From assembly GCF_008369935.1 (NCBI RefSeq), contig NZ_VTUZ01000023.1:1-64000 (forward strand): a stretch of DNA of 64,000 bases. The letters run 5' to 3'. Below are positions 35,425 to 44,643 of the stretch, one piece after another. The notes beneath the pieces are model-generated. The model made no database searches and was not told the DNA's origin. It saw only the letters and a program-made list of their open reading frames with translations. The DNA comes from Paraburkholderia panacisoli. GTDB taxonomy: Bacteria; Pseudomonadota; Gammaproteobacteria; Burkholderiales; Burkholderiaceae. Positions within the stretch are counted from its first letter, which is position 1. Every line of letters begins with the position of its first letter. The position numbers and the translations under genes are program-made.

Positions 35425-36759
35425 TTATTCACTGGCAAGCTGCGGCTGGCCAACGTCGCGCCAGCGGGTCTCGAGCAGTGCGACCGTAATCGAGGCGAGC
35501 ACCATTGTCGCGGCAATGCCGACAAATGCGAGGACAAACGTGCCGGTCGTATCCTTTACCCAACCGATAAAATACGGCAACAAAAATCCTGACGATACCC
35601 CGATGCTCGTGATCAGCGCGATGCCGGCCGCTGCAGCGCGATCGGTGAGGATGCGGCTAGGCAGCTGCCAGAAGGTCGTGATGCTGCAGAAGCAGGCCGC
35701 GGAGCCGATCGAGAGGGCGATGATCGACTGGTAGGGCGATTTCAGCAGCAGGGCCACTGAGAGCGCTGCCGCGCACACCAGCAGGGGACCTGCCACATGC
35801 CGGGCGCCGACCTGGTGACGGCTGACCACTCGGCCCCAGATCAGCGTCGCGACAACTGCAACGCCAAATGGAATCGCCGTGATCAACCCGATATCCATCA
35901 GGCTGTATTTCACCCCAAAAGTGCTTTCAAACGTTTTGATGACTTGCGGCAGGAAGTAGAGCAAGCCGATGATGCCGGCGTTGGTGCCGAAGTAGACGAG
36001 ACCGAGCGCCCAGACTTTCGGATTTGCGAGCGCCCGCGAGGCGCTGGACGGCGAGGTGGCGGCCGCTGCCTCGGCCCGTTCGGTAGCCAGCGCCGCGGCG
36101 ATTTCACTCTTTTCCGCAGCGGAAAGCCAGTGGGAGCGGGATGGATCGTCCGTCAACCAGAAGTAGGCAACCCCGGCCAACACGATCGCGGGGATCCCCT
36201 CCAGCAGAAGCATTGCGCGCCAGCCGGTGATGCCGAACACGTTCGCATGTGTCATCAGCCAGGTGGACACCGGTGCCCCGAGCACGCCGGTCAGCGGGAT
36301 TGCTGTCACGAACAGAGACATCATCCATACGCGATTGCGCGCCGGCATCCACAGCGTGAGGTAATACACCATGCCCGGAAACAGGCCGGCTTCGAACGCG
36401 CCAAGAAAGAAGCGGGCGATATACAGCCAGCGGGAGTCGGGGACGAAGCTCGTCAGCGAGGAGAGCAGACCCCAACTCAGCAGAATGCGCGTTATCCATA
36501 GCCGCGCGCCAAACCGATGCATGCACAGGTTGCTCGGCACTTCGAACAGGATATAGCCGAGAAAAAACAGGCTTGCGGCGAAGCCGTATTGCGCCGTCGT
36601 CATGTGGAGCTCGGCGTTCATGGTCAGCGCCGCATAGCCGATGTTCGCGCGGTCAAGCTGGTTCGCGATGTACATCACGATCATCAGCGGCGCGAGCCGC
36701 CAGGCGATTCGTTTCATCAACCGATCAGAAATCGCAGGTTTGCGCGGCCCGAAATCCAT
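35425..36759 (-). CDS. MFS transporter, ACS family
   Basis: A 444-aa, twelve-helix carrier. The first helix is followed by NQLDRANIGYAALTMNAELH, and later EVPSNLCMHRFGARLWITRI, both typical of the phthalate/4-hydroxyphenylacetate-type ACS branch. The central loop at about 205-235 is Ala/Glu-rich. GGAGG precedes the ATG. It probably serves the aldolase-LysR cassette beside it. Substrate unknown, likely an organic anion. Confidence 0.88.
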   Translation of the reverse strand: MDFGPRKPAISDRLMKRIAWRLAPLMIVMYIANQLDRANIGYAALTMNAELHMTTAQYGFAASLFFLGYILFEVPSNLCMHRFGARLWITRILLSWGLLSSLTSFVPDSRWLYIARFFLGAFEAGLFPGMVYYLTLWMPARNRVWMMSLFVTAIPLTGVLGAPVSTWLMTHANVFGITGWRAMLLLEGIPAIVLAGVAYFWLTDDPSRSHWLSAAEKSEIAAALATERAEAAAATSPSSASRALANPKVWALGLVYFGTNAGIIGLLYFLPQVIKTFESTFGVKYSLMDIGLITAIPFGVAVVATLIWGRVVSRHQVGARHVAGPLLVCAAALSVALLLKSPYQSIIALSIGSAACFCSITTFWQLPSRILTDRAAAAGIALITSIGVSSGFLLPYFIGWVKDTTGTFVLAFVGIAATMVLASITVALLETRWRDVGQPQLASE

Positions 36760-36916
36760 GGCTTCCTCCAGATTTACGCGTTGCGGAATGCTCTCGAGGA
36801 TGATTAAGCGCCCTCACCGAGGGTACGACAATGCACGAAAAATATTGACTTTGTGAGCAAACGTCACAGATCGGGGTGGGCGCCCCGGCGATCACCAATT
36901 CGCCCCGGACGTGTTC

Positions 36917-38551
36917 TCATTCGGCCACTCCTTCGTTACCCAAAAGTGTAGGGCCGGTATCCGTAGGGTTAACAGTGGATGGCGTGCGACCGAGAAATCC
37001 CAGGACGACAAGCGCGGAGGCCACTGTGATTGCCACGAGAATATGCAGCAGGATGTGGAACGCGCTATCGTACGCCTGCACGAGAACCGGCTGCCCCAGC
37101 CCGGGCAGAAGAGCGACGGCATGGGGCAGATCGCCAGTTGCGACACGTTGGGCGGCTTGCGCGGCGGCATCGCGCGAAACGGGCGGGAACGCCGCGAGTG
37201 AATCGGATAGCCTTAGACGGGTGAGGACCGCCAATATCGCGCCGGCGATTGCAAGCGTCATGCCCTCTCCCGCTACACGTGTCGTGCTGAAGATGCCGGT
37301 TGCCATGCCCGCGCGTTCCTTTGGAACGACGCTGACCGACAAGCCATCCATCAGGCCCCACGGCAGGCCGGCTCCGACTCCGATAACGAACAGCGGAAGC
37401 GTCAGGGCGCCGGATGGCGCGTCAGGCGCGATGCTGCTCAACCAAAGCATACCGAGCGCCGCTATGACGAGGCCCACCGCCGATATGACACCGGCCGACA
37501 TCCATCGCGTGAGAAAGGCAGCCGTGATGGGCACAAAGAGCATCGGCGCCGATAGCGAGACCATCATCAAGCCGGCGTCGATCGCAGAATGTCCTTCAAT
37601 TCCGATGAATCGCGTCGGCAAGACGAGGAGCAGGGTCACGTAACAAAATGCCGTCGCCAGCGGGAGCACCTGCACGCCCACGAAGCGCGGATAGCGAAAC
37701 AGCGACAGGTCGAGCATTGGCCGGGAAGCGCGCTTTTCGATCCAGACGAACGCGACGAACATCGCCACGGCGCCTGAGAACAGCCCAATGATAAGAGGGC
37801 TGCTCCAGCCGCTTTCCGGCCCTTGCAACAGCCCGAATGTGAAGAGTGTCAGCGCGGCTGTAAAGCTGGCGGCGCCAGGCCAATCGAGACCCGTGGCATT
37901 CGGGTCGTACGATTCCCTTAGCTTAGGAACTCCGAGCGCGAATCCGATCAAGCCGATTGCGGCATCCGCGAGGAAGAACGATCGCCAACCGAACGTCTCC
38001 GTAAGAAACCCGGCGAGCAGTGGGCCAAGCGCCAGGCCCAGGCCGAAGGTGGTGCCGAGCATGCTGAATGCGCGGGCGCGCCCATGTCCGTCGAACTCCT
38101 GTGCGAGCGCTGCCGACGCGCCGGCCAGCACCAATGCGGAGGCAATGCCCTGTAGCGCGCGCTGAAAATCGACCCACAACAGAGTCGGCGACGCGGCGAT
38201 CCCGAGTGACGTCAACGCGAAGAGCACCACACCTATGGCGAATACACGTTTTCGTCCGAACAGATCGGCAAGCGCTCCCGAGGCCATCAGACTGCTGCCG
38301 AAGCTCAGCATATAGGCGTTGAGAATCCAGTTGACCGCCACTGGGCTGCCGCCCAAGGCGGTGCCGATGGCCGGCGCGGACACGGCCGCACCGCCGAAAT
38401 TCAGCGGCAGCACGAGCACTGCGATGCAAATGCCCACGAGGATCAGCATCTGTTGCGAGGCGCTGCGGGGGACTGCTACGTCTGCTGTTGACATGACATC
38501 GGCCGGGGCGACCGGTCGTACTGTGGACGGGGTACCGCTTTTTTCCTGCAC
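36917..38551 (-). CDS. MFS drug efflux pump, DHA2 family (14 TM)
   Basis: A 544-aa EmrB/QacA-type proton-driven exporter with fourteen predicted helices. Typical elements are LNAYMLSFGSSLMASGALAD (loop after helix 2) and FGRKRVFAIGVVLF. The apparent start is GTG at 38551 with a GAGAG tract upstream; ATG 38494 (MSTADVAV) is an alternative. It is the second of two neighbouring DHA2 genes on this strand, 74 bases after the first, so both may be one transcript controlled by the TetR gene at 40271. Confidence 0.87.
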   Translation of the reverse strand: MQEKSGTPSTVRPVAPADVMSTADVAVPRSASQQMLILVGICIAVLVLPLNFGGAAVSAPAIGTALGGSPVAVNWILNAYMLSFGSSLMASGALADLFGRKRVFAIGVVLFALTSLGIAASPTLLWVDFQRALQGIASALVLAGASAALAQEFDGHGRARAFSMLGTTFGLGLALGPLLAGFLTETFGWRSFFLADAAIGLIGFALGVPKLRESYDPNATGLDWPGAASFTAALTLFTFGLLQGPESGWSSPLIIGLFSGAVAMFVAFVWIEKRASRPMLDLSLFRYPRFVGVQVLPLATAFCYVTLLLVLPTRFIGIEGHSAIDAGLMMVSLSAPMLFVPITAAFLTRWMSAGVISAVGLVIAALGMLWLSSIAPDAPSGALTLPLFVIGVGAGLPWGLMDGLSVSVVPKERAGMATGIFSTTRVAGEGMTLAIAGAILAVLTRLRLSDSLAAFPPVSRDAAAQAAQRVATGDLPHAVALLPGLGQPVLVQAYDSAFHILLHILVAITVASALVVLGFLGRTPSTVNPTDTGPTLLGNEGVAE

Positions 38552-38625
38552 TGACTCTCTCTCTCTGTTCGACTACTACCATCCTGCTCATCAGGACATG
38601 CGAATTCGCTTGTTTCAACTACGCG

Positions 38626-40038
38626 CTATTGCGGTGCGGTCCGCGTATGGCCACTCACTTCCTGGCCTGCATCCGGTTCTATGCCGATAAAGTAGAGAAC
38701 CGAAAACAGCACCAGCACAGCGACCAGCAGGAAGGCGACCCGGAAATCGGCCAGTGAGAGTTGTGCGTGATTGCCATGAATCAGGACCGCAACGTGCAGC
38801 GCGATCGCACCAAATGCGATGCCCAGACCGATGGTCATCTGCTGGACCATGCTGAAGAATGTGCTCGCTGAACTCATTCGCGCTGACGGCACGTCCGCAA
38901 ACGCAAGCGTGTTGATGCTTGTGAATTGCATCGACCGGCACAGACCGCCGACCAGCAGCACCAGCATGATCAGCGCGCGCGGCGTGTCCGGCGAAAGCAG
39001 GCTGCACAAAGCGATTGTGGCCGCCGTAAGCGCCCCGTTGACGATCATCACCTTGCGAAAGCCAAAGCGTTTGAGGATCGGCGTGGTGACGGTCTTCATG
39101 CCCAGATTGCCGGCCGCATACGCGAGCACCAGCAAACCCGCGGCGAATGCATTCAACCCGAAGCCCAGTTGAAACAGCAACGGTAAGAGGAAGGGTGAGA
39201 CGCTAACCGATACGACATATAACGAACCGCCGTCGAGGGTCACGCGGAACGTCGGAATTCGCCAGGGCGAAAGATCGATCAGCGGATGGTCGGCGCGGCC
39301 GAAATGCCGTATGGCCAGGACTGCAGCAACAAAGCCGCAGATCAGTGCGGCGGCCGTGATATGCCAGTCGCCATGCGGTTGCCCGATCAGGACCATGCCG
39401 TACATCAGACACGTCAGCGCGATACCGCTCAGCACGAACCCCGGCACATCGAAGGGACGGCGGGTGGGTTCGCGGTAGTTCGGAATGAACAGGGCGGTTA
39501 GCGCCAGACCCAGCAAACCGATCGGTACGTTTAGCAGAAAGATCCACCGCCAGTTGAAATAGGTCGAGATAAAGCCGCCCAGCGCAGGACCCAACACCGG
39601 AGCGGCGAGACCAGGCCACGTGATATAGGCAATCGAGCGCATCAGGTGACGCTTCTCGGTGCTGCGCAGCACGGCGAGGCGTCCTACCGGCACCATCATC
39701 GCGCCGCCGATTCCCTGCAGGATCCGCGCAACGGTGAATTCGACAAGGCCGTTACTCAGCCCGCAAAGTATGGAGGCGCCGGTGAACACGATGATCGCGC
39801 CGCCGAACACCGAACGTTGCCCAAAGCGGTCTGCCACCCATCCGCTGATTGGAATGAAGACTGCGAGCGCCAGCAGATAGGCAGTCATGCCGATACTCAG
39901 GCTCACGGGCGTGACGCCGAACGTGGCGGCCATGTGGGGCAGCGCGGTCGCGATCACCGTCGCATCCAGATTCTCCATGAAATAGGCACTGGCGACGATC
40001 AGCGCAATGATGACTGACTGGCGGGTTGACAAAGACAT
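38626..40038 (-). CDS. MFS drug efflux pump, DHA2 family (14 TM)
   Basis: A 470-aa exporter close to EmrB-type pumps. Helix 1 reads ENLDATVIATALPHMAATFG, which has the N-L-D-x-T-V-I-x-x-A-L-P motif of DHA2 drug/proton antiporters. Motif A follows as GWVADRFGQRSVF, and LQGIGGAMMVPVGRL matches motif C-type sequence. No membrane-fusion (EmrA) or outer-membrane gene is next to it. It is divergent from a TetR gene with a palindromic site in the shared promoter. Confidence 0.9.
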   Translation of the reverse strand: MSLSTRQSVIIALIVASAYFMENLDATVIATALPHMAATFGVTPVSLSIGMTAYLLALAVFIPISGWVADRFGQRSVFGGAIIVFTGASILCGLSNGLVEFTVARILQGIGGAMMVPVGRLAVLRSTEKRHLMRSIAYITWPGLAAPVLGPALGGFISTYFNWRWIFLLNVPIGLLGLALTALFIPNYREPTRRPFDVPGFVLSGIALTCLMYGMVLIGQPHGDWHITAAALICGFVAAVLAIRHFGRADHPLIDLSPWRIPTFRVTLDGGSLYVVSVSVSPFLLPLLFQLGFGLNAFAAGLLVLAYAAGNLGMKTVTTPILKRFGFRKVMIVNGALTAATIALCSLLSPDTPRALIMLVLLVGGLCRSMQFTSINTLAFADVPSARMSSASTFFSMVQQMTIGLGIAFGAIALHVAVLIHGNHAQLSLADFRVAFLLVAVLVLFSVLYFIGIEPDAGQEVSGHTRTAPQ

Positions 40039-40217
40039 GGACAGAGAACGGAATTCGGGTTGTGCGGCAGGCCCTCAAACGCTTCAGGTTGGAGCGTTTG
40101 CAATCGATGGCAGCCAAAGTTGGGACTCGCTTCGCGGTAGCCTGAGATAATGCATGACCTCGCCCGGGTGCGTGGCGAGTCTCTTCCTTGTACCCGGACG
40201 ATACACTCTACCAAATC

Positions 40218-40241
40218 ATAAGTCGTCACGTGAAGACTTAT
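40218..40241. promoter_or_regulatory. TetR operator candidate
   Basis: A 24-base near-perfect palindrome: ATAAGTC and GACTTAT arms around the symmetric core TCACGTGA, with one mismatched pair (G/A). It ends 29 bases before the tetR start, in the divergent promoter with the DHA2 pump gene. Confidence 0.6.
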
Positions 40242-40270
40242 TTCTCGAAAGCGATGGACACAGGAGCGTC

Positions 40271-40975
40271 ATGAAGGCCAAACGCAAGGATGTTGCAGAA
40301 CCGGGCAGCAAGACCGTAGCGGGTCGCGCGCCGATCAGGCGGCCGATGAAAAAAGCACCGCAACGTCTGCCACGCGCCGAGCGTCAGGCGCGCGTGCTGG
40401 AGAAGGCCGCCGAATATTTCGCCGAACACGGCCTGAACGCGCAGACTCGCGCGATTGCAGAGGCGTGTGGCGTGTCGCAACGTCTGCTGTATAGCCTGTT
40501 CCCTAGCAAGGCCGCGTTGATCGACGAAGTTTACAAGCGCGAAATTGTAGGAACCTTCAAGGCGATGTGGTTTGTTCAACTGAAAGACCGCAGTGTGCCC
40601 ATTGAAAGCCGACTCAATGCTTTTTATCGCGAGTACTACGACACCCTGCTGACGCGGCAGTGGCTGCGCCTCTTCCTATACTCGTCACTTGAAGATCTGC
40701 AGATGGCGCCGACGTACACGAATGCCGTCGTGACGCATGCGCTCGAGATCATTGTCACTGAGACGGCGCACGCATTGGGATGCGGCGTGCCGGCCGATCC
40801 GGCGCATCTGACCGAGGTGGGCTGGCTGCTGCATGGCTCGGTATCCCACCTTGCGATTCGCCGCCGCATTTATTCGAACGACAACACCACGCCCACCGAC
40901 GCGGTGATTGCGATGCACGTGCGCGCCTTCCTCACGAGCGCGCCAGCGCTGCTTCCGGCACTGGAAGGTTCCTGA
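40271..40975 (+). CDS. TetR-family transcriptional repressor
   Basis: A 234-aa regulator with an unusual basic 40-residue N-terminal arm (KRKD, RRPMKKAPQRLPRAERQARV) before the helix-turn-helix: VLEKAAEYFAEHGLNAQTRA, then IAEACGVSQRLLYSLFPSKA. The remaining helical part is the ligand and dimer domain. AGGAG precedes the ATG at 40271. It is divergent from two DHA2 pump genes and very probably represses them until a toxic compound binds. Confidence 0.9.
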   Translation: MKAKRKDVAEPGSKTVAGRAPIRRPMKKAPQRLPRAERQARVLEKAAEYFAEHGLNAQTRAIAEACGVSQRLLYSLFPSKAALIDEVYKREIVGTFKAMWFVQLKDRSVPIESRLNAFYREYYDTLLTRQWLRLFLYSSLEDLQMAPTYTNAVVTHALEIIVTETAHALGCGVPADPAHLTEVGWLLHGSVSHLAIRRRIYSNDNTTPTDAVIAMHVRAFLTSAPALLPALEGS

Positions 40976-41170
40976 TCGTCAGGCACTGGCGGCCTCGCCC
41001 AGCGCGGAAAACAGCCGGCAAACGACGCGCGGATGTGCGCGTTGTGGACCGCTTCGCCGCACGGTGTGAATTGACCGAACTCGCCCGCAATCCCTTAGCT
41101 CGTTTCCGGACGGTCGTCGCCGACGCTTCTTCAAGCGGCTGCTGCGTTCGAGCTGCAAGGGGTTTCGTCT

Positions 41171-42388
41171 TCAGTCACCGATCGCTGCGGCGTCTGGCCC
41201 CCGGTTCGCTTGCCCGCGCATCAGCAGGAGCAGCGCGATAAGCACAAGCACGATCGTCAAGCCGACAAAGAGCAGCGTCGCGCGCTGAATGCCGGCGAGC
41301 TGCACGGCGAAGCCGAGACCGATCACAGGCAGTGAGATCGCCACGTAAAGCACGATGAAAAAGCTCGACGTAACTTCCGCCCGCCGGTGCGCGGGCGCCG
41401 CCGACGCGATCTCTCCCAACCCGGCGCGCAAGCTGATGCCTTGCCCGATTCCTGCCAGGGCGGTGCCGAGCAAAAGCAGGCCGAGCGAGCGTTCGGGCAC
41501 GCACAGCCCGACACAGATCAGTCCCACGACGAGGCCAATGCACCCAGCCGCTTGCCGCCACCGGGCAGCAATGATCGTCTGCACGATCTGCCCGAGAGCG
41601 GAGCACGCGAACAGCAGGAACACAATCGAGCCGGTGACTATGCCGCTGTGAAAGCCGAGGACGACCCGAATCAGTTGAGGGGCGACCGCCGCAAAGAAGC
41701 CCACCACGACGAACCCGGCAAACCCCGCTAGCGCGGCAGGAATGAACGCACCGCGCACCTCGACAGGAAGCGAAATTCTCTGGATGCCGAGCTTCACCCG
41801 CGCGGGAATCGTGGCAGTCTCCGGCACACCGAGGACGGCGAAGGCGGCGATGCCGACCAGCGCCAGATGCACCGTATAGGGCAGCTGCGTCGGGTAGGGA
41901 AACAGTTCGACCAGGATGCCGCTTAGCAACGGACCGCAACCCAGCCCAAGCATGTTGGAGGCGGTCGCCGCGAGCATGGCTTTGCCGCGCCACGCAGGCG
42001 GCGCAAGTTCGATCACGGCTACGGTGGCGGTTCCTGTGAAGATGCCGGCAGAGACTCCCGACAGCAGTCGGCCCAGCATCAGAAGCGCCAGGCCGTCACT
42101 GAGCAGAAACGTCACCGCCGATGCTGCCGACGCACACAACCCCGCCAGCAGCATGCGACGACGGCCTAACTGATCGGACCAGTTGCCGATCAACAGCAGC
42201 GCACCTAGTACCCCGATTGCATATGACGCGTAGATCACGGTGATGACGGTCGGTGTAAAGCCATACTGCTGCTGGTAGTACCGATAGATTGCTGTCGGTA
42301 GCGTTGTACCCGTCATGTTGATCGCGAACGCCAACGCTACAGCCAGAAATGCGATCGGGGATTGCGGTGCGCCAGAAACTGCTTTCAT
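41171..42388 (-). CDS. MFS transporter, twelve-helix
   Basis: A 405-aa inner-membrane carrier. Motif A is clear as GNWSDQLGRRRMLLAGLCAS; helix 1 reads FLAVALAFAINMTGTTLPTA. The family resembles DHA1-type or YfcJ-like exporters, but specificity is not evident. The ATG 42388 is preferred over the TTG at 42424, though neither has a strong ribosome binding site. It is convergent with tetR and lies upstream of the hxlR relic; no clear operon partner. Confidence 0.82.
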   Translation of the reverse strand: MKAVSGAPQSPIAFLAVALAFAINMTGTTLPTAIYRYYQQQYGFTPTVITVIYASYAIGVLGALLLIGNWSDQLGRRRMLLAGLCASAASAVTFLLSDGLALLMLGRLLSGVSAGIFTGTATVAVIELAPPAWRGKAMLAATASNMLGLGCGPLLSGILVELFPYPTQLPYTVHLALVGIAAFAVLGVPETATIPARVKLGIQRISLPVEVRGAFIPAALAGFAGFVVVGFFAAVAPQLIRVVLGFHSGIVTGSIVFLLFACSALGQIVQTIIAARWRQAAGCIGLVVGLICVGLCVPERSLGLLLLGTALAGIGQGISLRAGLGEIASAAPAHRRAEVTSSFFIVLYVAISLPVIGLGFAVQLAGIQRATLLFVGLTIVLVLIALLLLMRGQANRGPDAAAIGD

Positions 42389-42501
42389 CAAATGTCCAAA
42401 CCGTTGCTCGAAGACAGCGCGCAATTATGGGCAATTTCTCACGGCTTTGCAGAGCGCCCCACGATGGTGGTCAGTGCCGACCTCACGTCGCGGTGGCTAC
42501 G

Positions 42502-42628
42502 TCAAGCGATACGGTGACGCTCCAGTGATGTGAGCTGATAGTCGACCCGCGCCAGATCTTCGGTTCTCCTCTGCGGATTGCCGTGCGTTGTCGTGCGCGT
42601 AAGCGCCGTCGTAGCAATTAGTTTCCAT
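42502..42628 (-). pseudogene. HxlR regulator remnant with internal deletion
   Basis: It begins METNCYDGAYAHDNA, matching METNCDDALCADDNA of the intact hxlR at 33064. After a one-base shift it reads QRRTEDLARVDYQLTSLE, which joins the early TDDLAR segment directly to the late RVDYRLTPIG segment of the intact protein. About 85 codons carrying the helix-turn-helix are therefore deleted. It is divergent from the intact aldo/keto reductase gene. Confidence 0.7.
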
Positions 42629-42788
42629 GGGGAAAGTATGAAACCGCCAGGTGCCTTCTTGTGATGTGCGGGTGCCGCTGAAATAATCGGCTCGCCTGGC
42701 CGTCCGATGGGCATGTGGCCATTTGTCAGATCGCATTCGACCCGGATGCGCTGCTGTTTGAAGTAGTGCTTTGATTTGAGAGCTTCAC

Positions 42789-43787
42789 ATGACTATTGAA
42801 ACAATCGCAATTGAAGGTTTAACGACCCCCGTCTCACGCGTCGGCCTCGGTACTTGGGCCATTGGCGGATGGATGTGGGGTGGCACCGACGAGAAAGACT
42901 CGATCGCGGTGATCCGCCGGGCGCTCGACAGCGGTGTCAATCTGATCGATACAGCGCCGGCGTACGGTTTCGGCGCTTCCGAGGAGATCATTGGCAAGGC
43001 GCTGGCCGGGGGGTACCGGCACAAGGCGATCATCGCAACCAAGGTCGCACTGGAATGGCACGACGGCACGGTATTTCGCAATTCGTCGCCGGAGCGCATT
43101 CGTCAAGAAGTAGAGGACACCCTGACACGCTTGCGGACGGATTACATCGATCTGTATCAGGTCCACTGGCCCGACCCGCTCGTGCCAATCGAAGAGACCG
43201 CCGCGGTGCTCGACGATCTGCGCAAAGAAGGCAAGGTGCGGGCGCTGGGCGTCAGCAACTTCTCGCCTGCGCAAATGGATGCATTCCGGCGCGTGGCGCC
43301 GCTGGCGACCACTCAGCCGCCTTATAACCTGTTCGAGCGAGAGATAGACCGTGACGTGCTGCCGTACGCGAAACAGCATGGGCTCGTCGCGCTTGCCTAT
43401 GGGGCGCTGTGCCGCGGCCTGCTGGCGGGGCGCATCGGCGTCGAGACGCGCTTCGAGGGCGACGACCTGCGCCAGCGCGATCCGAAGTTTCGCGCGCCGC
43501 GTCGTGAGCAATATGTCGCGGCCGTGAAAGCGCTGAACGTGTTCGCGCGCGAGAACTTCGACAAGTCGGTGCTCGCGCTGGCTGTGCGCTGGGTGCTCGA
43601 TCGCGGCCCGACGATCGCGCTATGGGGCGCACGTCGTCCGGCGCAACTGGACGGGATCGAAGAGGTATTCGGCTGGCACCTCGACGAGAAGGCGTTCAAA
43701 CAGATCGACGCGATTGTCGCGACCTTCGTCAAGGATCCCGTGGGGCCGGAGTTCATGGCGCCGCCGCAACGCGTGCTCGTAGCGTAA
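42789..43787 (+). CDS. Aldo/keto reductase
   Basis: A 332-aa NADPH-type (beta/alpha)8-barrel oxidoreductase. The catalytic tetrad is visible: Asp and Tyr in NLIDTAPAYGFGASEEIIG, Lys in IIATKVALEW and His in DLYQVHWPDPLVP. Cofactor-binding residues lie near the C-terminus (IALWGARRPAQLDGIEE). Such enzymes reduce aldehydes, ketones or quinones. It heads a plus-strand group with HiPIP and xanthine-dehydrogenase-type subunit genes (10-17 bases to the next). Control by the HxlR protein encoded at 32630 is plausible because the promoters are homologous. Confidence 0.92.
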   Translation: MTIETIAIEGLTTPVSRVGLGTWAIGGWMWGGTDEKDSIAVIRRALDSGVNLIDTAPAYGFGASEEIIGKALAGGYRHKAIIATKVALEWHDGTVFRNSSPERIRQEVEDTLTRLRTDYIDLYQVHWPDPLVPIEETAAVLDDLRKEGKVRALGVSNFSPAQMDAFRRVAPLATTQPPYNLFEREIDRDVLPYAKQHGLVALAYGALCRGLLAGRIGVETRFEGDDLRQRDPKFRAPRREQYVAAVKALNVFARENFDKSVLALAVRWVLDRGPTIALWGARRPAQLDGIEEVFGWHLDEKAFKQIDAIVATFVKDPVGPEFMAPPQRVLVA

Positions 43788-43803
43788 AAGGGAGACATTG
43801 AGT

Positions 43804-44115
43804 ATGCGAACCCCTCGACGCACCTTCATGATCCATTCGATCGGCGCCGCTGCGCTTGCGATCGCCGGACGCTCCGTCTGGGCGGCACCCCCGCAGCTTC
43901 AGGAGAGCGATCCCGCCGCGCAGGCGCTCGGGTACACGGCCGATGCAACCCGGGTCGATCACACGAAATATCCCCATTTCAGCAGCAACCAGCGCTGCGC
44001 GAACTGTCAGTTCTACCAGGGTAAGCCAGCTGACGCCAACGCGCTCTGTGCGCTGTTCGGCGCGAAGCAGGTGAGCGGCGCCGGATGGTGCAAGGCCTAT
44101 CAGGCAAGAGCATGA
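43804..44115 (+). CDS. High-potential iron-sulfur protein (HiPIP)
   Basis: A small periplasmic [4Fe-4S] electron carrier, 103 aa from this ATG. A Tat signal (TPRRTFMIHSIGAAALAIAG) leads it, so it is exported folded with its cluster. The four ligands are in CANC, ALC and GWC, spaced as in HiPIPs. GGGAG suits either this ATG or the in-frame TTG at 43798. Lying between a reductase and molybdenum hydroxylase subunits, it may accept electrons from the latter. Confidence 0.9.
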   Translation: MRTPRRTFMIHSIGAAALAIAGRSVWAAPPQLQESDPAAQALGYTADATRVDHTKYPHFSSNQRCANCQFYQGKPADANALCALFGAKQVSGAGWCKAYQARA

Positions 44116-44190
44116 ACGGCGTGCGCAGGTAAGGCGATCACCAGGCAGCGTCGGCGGGTGTGGCGTGCGTCGACAACAAGGAGTGAACGG

Positions 44191-44643
44191 ATGGAATTGA
44201 TTGTGAATGGCGTGCATCACAACGTCGACGCCGACGCGAACATGCCGCTGCTGTGGGCGGTGCGAGACCTGTTGGGACTGCATGGCACCAAGTTCGGTTG
44301 CGGTGTGGGCGCATGCGGCGCATGCACCGTCCATCTGGAAGGCGTGGCAGTGCGCTCGTGCGTTACATCGCTTGCGGATGCACAGGGCAAGTCCGTGACG
44401 ACGATCGAAGGCCTGGGCAGAGGCGGCGAACATCCCGTGCAGCGAGCGTGGAAAGCCGCGAATGTGCCGCAGTGCGGCTACTGTCAGCCCGGCCAGATGA
44501 TGCAGGCTGCGTCGCTGCTCAAACAGACGCCGAAGCCGAGCGACGAGCAGATCGTCGAAGCGATGTCCGGCAATGTCTGCCGCTGCGGCACCTATCAACG
44601 CATCAAGGTTGCCATCAAGGCGGCGGCGGAGCAGGCGTCATGA
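44191..44643 (+). CDS. [2Fe-2S] subunit of a molybdenum hydroxylase
   Basis: A 150-aa CoxS/IorA-type electron-transfer subunit. The plant-type cluster is bound by Cys37, 42, 45 and 57 ([13 protein letters not shown]) and the second by Cys95, 98, 130 and 132 ([10 protein letters not shown] and CRCGTYQR). AAGGAG precedes the ATG. Its stop overlaps the next start by four bases (ATGA), so the two subunits are translationally coupled. It passes electrons from the molybdenum site to an external acceptor. Confidence 0.93.
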   Translation: MELIVNGVHHNVDADANMPLLWAVRDLLGLHGTKFGCGVGACGACTVHLEGVAVRSCVTSLADAQGKSVTTIEGLGRGGEHPVQRAWKAANVPQCGYCQPGQMMQAASLLKQTPKPSDEQIVEAMSGNVCRCGTYQRIKVAIKAAAEQAS

